From Nilaparvata lugens (taxonomy: Eukaryota; Arthropoda; Insecta; Hemiptera; Delphacidae): 64,000 bases of DNA. Location of the stretch: positions 5,126,162-5,190,161 of the forward strand of contig NC_052518.1 of assembly GCF_014356525.2 (NCBI RefSeq). The letters are read 5' to 3'. This document shows, piece by piece, positions 58,998 to 64,000 of this stretch. Position numbers and translations under genes: made by a program. The number at the start of each line of letters is the position of its first letter. Position 1 is the first letter of the stretch. The notes under the pieces were generated by a model, which saw only the letters and a list, made by a program, of their open reading frames with translations, searched no databases and was not told the origin of the DNA.

Positions 58998-59357
58998 ATA
59001 TAGTGAGGTCCACGTTATAATGGCAATAAAGAAAGATCAATGTTGTCGATCCTCTGTCTTGCCTTCTATAGACGGTAACTGATACAGAGTTATTGATGTT
59101 TAATGTGATATATTAACTGTTCATCCTCGTTTGAAATGTAACAATCAATTATATTTTTCAATAATAATTTCATAATGAATTTTCATAATTAGGATGAAAT
59201 ATCTTGTTAATTATCAATTCTACATTGGTAAAAGACAATCTGGCAACAGAACAAGGCGAGAGAGAGATAGCACTATCCGCTTTGTTGAATGATGAGACAA
59301 GGATAGCAATATCATTGCTAATCAAACACTGCCATTATAACCTTGACCTTACTATAG
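58998..59357. mobile_element. MITE family 1, full-length copy
   Basis: It runs from atagtgaggtccacgttata to cattataaccttgaccttac and tatag. Internal blocks (gacaatctggcaacagaaca, gcactatccgctttgttgaa) have several substitutions. Confidence 0.85.
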
Positions 59358-59439
59358 TTTTGTTTTTGTTCATATAATGATATATATTGTTTCAATATTC
59401 CTTGAGTTTATGATTATATCATAATATTATAGCAAAAAT

Positions 59440-59770
59440 GGGCTTGCAGTGGACAAAATGGTTTGTGCCAGTTATGATTCTCACAGCCCTCTCAGAACAT
59501 CAGCAGCTCCTGTTCAGTGACCTCACAGGAGCAATCCATTAGGTTATGAGGCAATGGAAAAAGCGAGATACATCATCACAAGATATCTCTCAGTCACCAG
59601 GCCCCTCATCTTGAGCAGCAGGAAACAAATGCGGGAGAGTTGGCTGGTTAGCTGCTGTAAATAACTGTCCCAGCTGAGTTTGCGGTTCAAAACAAAATCC
59701 AGCAGCTTCACTTAATACTGAGGGTCACACAGTTCTAGTGACAAGCTGCAGATCCTTCAAGTATTGTCCT
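59440..59770 (-). pseudogene. LINE RT C-terminal fragment, minus strand
   Basis: Minus-strand reading gives LDFVLNRKLSWDSYLQQLTS, QLSRICFLLLKMRGLVTERY and LVMMYLAFSIAS, the RT thumb/C-terminal pattern, followed by stops. It is head-on to the plus-strand RT fragment that follows. Confidence 0.75.
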
Positions 59771-59829
59771 AATTCAGCTGAAATCAGTTAGCAAGGAACC
59801 ACAAAGTAGCAGATCAAAGATGCCACAGA

Positions 59830-60650
59830 AAAGGATTGACTTTGCAAGCCCAGATGACTTGTGAATAGTGAGTGCCCTACTGATGCTGTTGGATGGAATA
59901 ATCCTTCTTTTGTCTCACCACAACAGTTGCCTTAAAGAAAAGCATATGCGCCTTCATACTCTGTATAAGCCCAGATGTTTTTGACATGTCTTTGAGTATG
60001 CTTTAAGAGGTTGTGGATATCAATGCAGTTCTTCTCTCTGCATCTGTCAAGGAGTGCTTGAGGTCTGGAAAATTTCCTGATTTCAAAAATAACTGTCCCT
60101 GTCTTCAAGAAGGGTGATTATGAGAGCTTTCATAGCTTCAGGCCAATCTCTATAACTCCTGTCTTGGGCAAGTTGATCGAGGCAGTGATCAAGCCTCAGC
60201 TGGAGGCTTTCTTTGAGGAGGCAATTTGACTTCCAAGTTGGGAGATTGACAGTGGGTGCAGAGAACCAATTAAGTGAGTGGATTGATGCTGCTGTGAGCC
60301 ATAGCATTCTACTCAGAAAACTGAGTTTCTTTTGTCTAAGGGACTCAGTCCTTACCATCTTGGGCTCCTACCTTTCTGGAGGGACTCAGCAGCTTGTCTC
60401 CTAATGTGGTGAAAGCTCCCAGACTCTTACGTATGACTTTTGATGTGCTGGTTCGATGCTGGGGCCTAAACTGTTCCTAGTCATGATTAATGACCTTGAT
60501 GACCTCGGTTCCTCTATGATGTTTGTGGATGATACATCTTTACTGTTAGTGAGTGCTGAGCTTGAGCAGGTTTTGGAGGCATCTGAGGTTGTTTTTTTCT
60601 TCACAGTTCAATTTGAGGTTGAATTATTCTTGTATCAAATAAATTTGTGA
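59830..60650 (+). pseudogene. LINE RT fragment, plus strand
   Basis: ITVPVFKKGDYESFHSFRPI, then SITPVLGKLIEAVIKPQLEA at about 60085-60215 is the RT fingers region. SMLGPKLFLVMINDLDDLGS, then MFVDDTSLLL at 60456-60545 carries the catalytic F-V-DD motif. Frames are broken between and after these blocks. Confidence 0.8.
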
Positions 60651-61761
60651 TTTCCAAGTAATTTATTGCTGTTATTGATGGATTAATCCATTTTAGAAAT
60701 TGTTCAAGTCATTTTGACTGATGTAAACTTTGTATCATCACTATGCTTTTTTAGGTTAGGTTCGCTTCTACAAGCATACTGATTTTGACATGAGTATACC
60801 ATATTTTTTATAGGGTGAGCCTATCTTTTAGTGGTCAGCCTAACACCTAACCTTTTTCCAACCATAATACTATAATACTCATCCTCTAACCTCATGTGAC
60901 AAATCCATTCATTTTTCTTGAGAGATCCATCTATTGAAATGCACAGAACATGGTTTTTCTTTAGTGAAATCTGAAGTTTAATAAGTTTAGAAGTACTTTC
61001 AGAATGAGTTTTTTGTAGTGAAGCAGAATAAGTAGTGTAGTGTCATCAAGAATAGTTATAATTCTATTTTCTCTGTTCACTGTCACTGTTGTGTGCAAAT
61101 CCAGCTTTATAATCTACTCCAGAACAAGTAGTCAGTCATGTGCTTGCGTAGCCGTATCCTAGGCAGAATAAAAAAGATACGGAGCAGCTCTGTCTACAGC
61201 CATCACGTACGCTGAAATGGTGTTGAAATAATATTCAAACGCGTCAGTACATAGCTGTTCTTGATATAATTTCGTTTCATTCATTATACTCCTTTGATTT
61301 GTATGCTACTTCTATTTTGCAAAAAAATAATAGATATTTTTACTATCAATTTCTTAGACAAATAGTGATACATCGAATTAATATTTTTATAGGTTAGGGC
61401 TGTTCAACTATATCATTTCAATTCATTTTTCGAAGACGAATATCTCAAGATCAGTATTTTTAAGCTACTTAATAGAATTAAAATTGAAGTATTTTCTAAT
61501 AGAAGAGCATGAAAGTTGTAAAATAATTGGAATGCCTCCTTGAGTACTCTTAATTCCTTTTACATGCTCATTATTCTCTCACCAACTATCAGTAGGCAGA
61601 AGCTGTTCAGTTCACGACGATCGATCCATGACGGCTATAGTTAGTTCGTGTTTATTCATAAAATAATAGATCCAACCTAGTTGAAATATGTTTGATATCT
61701 TTGAATTTATTTTTTGCTGAAAAGCCAATAATGGAGTATTTGTACGAATTATACTAGAACC
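60651..61761. other. Upstream region of the plus-strand gene
   Basis: AT-rich, with no clear repeats. A possible initiator (tcagttc near 61608) lies about 155 bp before the ATG at 61762, in a slightly GC-richer stretch, and could mark a promoter. No TATA box was identified. Confidence 0.3.
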
Positions 61762-62009
61762 ATGAGTGTTGAAAGTGACTTTAAAACTTCAAACATAAAT
61801 ACGAATACCACTACCAATCACCAATGTGAAAGTCAAGTCTCTCTATCAGATGATGAAAAAAGTTTGATTAACAAACAGCAGCAGGAAATTGAAGAGCTGA
61901 AGAACAAATTGGAATCTGTCATGAGTGAAAGAAATATGCTACTGTGTGAAGTGAGTCGACTTAAATTTGAACTCGAAATAGCTGATTTGAAAAGGATTCA
62001 TGATGACAG
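61762..62009 (+). CDS. Coiled-coil protein, first coding exon (gene partial)
   Basis: ATG at 61762 in acc-atg-a context opens 82 codons plus two bases, ending at the donor gacag/gtgaga. After a Thr/Asn-rich start (about residues 1-28), residues 29-83 form a strong coiled coil: KSLINKQQQEIEELKNKLES, VMSERNMLLCEVSRLKFELE, IADLKRIHDDR. The next exon is at 62775. The protein family was not recognised. A cytoskeletal or scaffold protein with a leading coiled coil would fit, but that is guesswork. It is divergent from lgs. Confidence 0.75.
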
Positions 62010-62774
62010 GTGAGAATAGAATAATTAGGTTTGTTACAACTGCTACGATTCCAGCAGCTCTGTTTTCCAGAAACATGTTAGAATTAATTTAGTTTCATTT
62101 TGAGTATTTTTTTTGAAATTCTTCAAGAGATAATAGTGAATATTATTATGTATTTGTGAATTGCCCATATGAGTTATCTCAAATTCATGCCTAATCTTCA
62201 GCAAGAAATAAAATTTACCTTACTGCTCACCCCAGATGTCTTAAATTTTCTGGTTTTAATCAATTTGAGTTGCAATATCTCCACTACAACCATAAATATT
62301 ATGTAGCCCATAATTATGGTTTTTAAAGAAAATGCTGAACAATTTCATGTACCGTAGTGATCCTGTTTATAAACCTATATAAATATATTTATTTATAATA
62401 ACAGCAGAACACAATGATTCTGATCACTTGAGTACTATTCTGACTTTTTCTCAAATCTGAAATTGAACTATTAGTAGTTTTGAAAAATGTGGGGTAGCCA
62501 GTTAAAGTACACTTGCAAGGTAGTTGGAAAGCAAACCAAGTCAGCATAAATAGAACGTTATAATTTGGAAAATTCAAATGATATTTGAGGTTCTTAGTAA
62601 ATGGACCACAAGATACCGCAATGCGACATCTAGATAGAGGATGCCATTACGAGATTAAATATACCGTACACAACATTTAAATTTTTAATGTACTAATTCA
62701 AAGGTTTGGGTAGTACAGAACTTGTAAGCAAATTCAACTAGATTGCAACTGTCTTACTTATTTTTCCTTTACAG

Positions 62775-62849
62775 AGGTGGTACGTTTGTCAAGGAGAGGA
62801 ATCATCATCAAGGCTACATCAATGGAAACATGCACGGTAGCAAAGAGAG
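62775..62849 (+). CDS. Coiled-coil protein, second coding exon
   Basis: The acceptor is tttttcctttacag and the donor is aaagagag/gtaaaa. The two bases carried from exon 1 plus the first base make Arg, then GGTFVKERNHHQGYINGNMH, GSKE and two bases carried forward. The phase is consistent. Further exons must lie beyond the right edge or past the repeats at 62981-64000. Confidence 0.7.
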
Positions 62850-62980
62850 GTAAAATTATTCATTCCTTGCCTAGAATAATGTACGTCATCGTCAATCGTA
62901 CTCTATAATCAAACAGCTTAGACTGAATCATATTTTATCTTACGAAATTATAAAAACTATAAATCAGGACACTATTTACA

Positions 62981-63105
62981 GTGAGGTCCATGTTATAATG
63001 GCAGTGGAGAAAGATAGAACAGCGTTGCCGATTCTCTGCCTTGCATAGAGGACAGCTGATACCGTCATATCTGATGTAATATCAACTGTTCATTCTCATT
63101 AAATC
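62981..63105. mobile_element. MITE family 1 left part
   Basis: cagtgaggtccatgttataa, ggcagtggagaaagatagaa and a ctgataccgtcat block match. The copy stops near 63105 inside the putative intron of the coiled-coil gene. Confidence 0.75.
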
Positions 63106-63446
63106 CTCCTTCTACATCCATGACCAGTTAACTGGATCGATGGCGTCAAAAAAGCAAGATGACAGGTCAAACTATATTGTTCTTGTATGCATCAAAATAC
63201 TCATTGACTGAGCAGAATGGGTTTCTTTTCAGCCAGATCTCAACTCTGTTTTTAAAGAATAGAATATTCAGAATTGATTAGAATATTCATTTTATCCAAC
63301 AATAATACAGAAAATTTCCATACAGTTGAATTACGCCAGGAAGATTTACAGTCAAAAAACTCTATAAAAGATCATTCACACGGCAAGTTATTATGTAAAT
63401 CATACATTAAAATTACATTGGTATACATAAATAACATTGAAACACA

Positions 63447-63925
63447 CTACATTCCATTTAAAAATTCATCAATACTATAGTAACTCTTATCAACTAAGAA
63501 CTCAAATAAGTCTGTTTTAAAGGTCGGATTTAAATGAGTTGGCAGCCTATTCAATAATTTCACACCAATATAACTGGGCTTTTTCTTATAAAGAGAAAGT
63601 CTATGATACTGAACACTGATATTATTTCTATACCTAGTATTATGATGGTGAACATCTGAATTTTTTGTGAAGTTATTTATATTTTTTCCCAGTAACATAA
63701 TTACTTTATAAATGAAAATACAAGGAACTTTGAGAACTGAAAGATTTCTGAATGCATCTCGGCAAGTGTGGTTAAAGGCTAAACCTGCTAAGTATCTTAT
63801 TGCCCTTTTCTGCAAAATAAATATTTTTTCATGTTCTGCAAAGTTGTAGCTCCCCAAAGTTCAATGCCATAAGAAATGTGTGAATAAATCAATGCAAAAT
63901 ATAGGACTCTTCCCGTCTCTAGGGG
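63447..63925 (-). pseudogene. LINE RT C-terminal remnant
   Basis: Minus-strand ILYFALIYSHISYGIELWG-type sequence (about 63920-63860) is followed, after a one-base frameshift, by 63857-63447: FILQKRAIRYLAGLAFNHTC, HHHNTRYRNN and YIGVKLLNRLPTHLNPTFKT. This is the standard non-LTR RT end. It lies in the putative intron of the coiled-coil gene. Confidence 0.8.
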
Positions 63926-64000
63926 TACTTAGCGTATGATGTTTCGCAGGACAAATAAATTAGTAAAGGCAATACACTGCAGGTTCGTCACACTAGCAGG

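Overview
This window is nuclear DNA of an insect. It is AT-rich, has GT-AG introns and carries one recognisable single-copy host gene buried in a dense, nested transposon landscape. The repeat style suggests a large-genome hemipteran, perhaps a planthopper such as Nilaparvata. That species-level guess is inference and was not tested by any search.

The main gene is legless (lgs, the BCL9 orthologue) on the minus strand. It has nine coding exons between 55031 (ATG) and 25041 (stop). I joined the exons by eye: all eight introns are GT-AG, every phase closes, and the spliced frame is 1071 codons plus a stop. HD1 (binds the Pygopus PHD finger), HD2 (binds Armadillo/beta-catenin), HD3 and the conserved C-terminus are all visible, so this is a nuclear adaptor of Wingless/Wnt transcription. 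The introns are packed with mobile elements, several of them within 15-60 bp of splice sites.

A second, partial gene starts at 61762 on the plus strand, divergent from lgs. It shows two coding exons of a coiled-coil protein and runs off the right edge. Its family was not recognised.

Layout. 1-9.7 kb: nested TIR elements, MITEs and retrotransposon tails. 9.7-17 kb: AT-rich, with repeat copies and several short exon-like or decayed coding pieces on both strands. 17-19.5 kb: almost featureless. 19.5-24.06 kb: a 4.5-kb satellite with 50-54 bp units. 24.4-55.1 kb: lgs, with intronic hAT-like, Harbinger-like, mariner-like and TTAA elements, LINE remnants and a 126-bp minisatellite. 55.2-57.2 kb: one MITE copy split by two younger elements. 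57.2-61.7 kb: MITEs and a rearranged LINE. 61.7-62.85 kb: the second gene. 62.98-64 kb: MITE and LINE remnants.

The most interesting signals are these: a family of retrotransposon 3' ends with a stem-loop whose arms change together; a palindromic MITE with an exact 7-bp target duplication at three sites; insertions datable by their nesting; a duplicated 5' splice site and a decayed partial duplication of the HD1 exon in lgs; and a start-stop plus overlapping uORF pair just before the lgs ATG.
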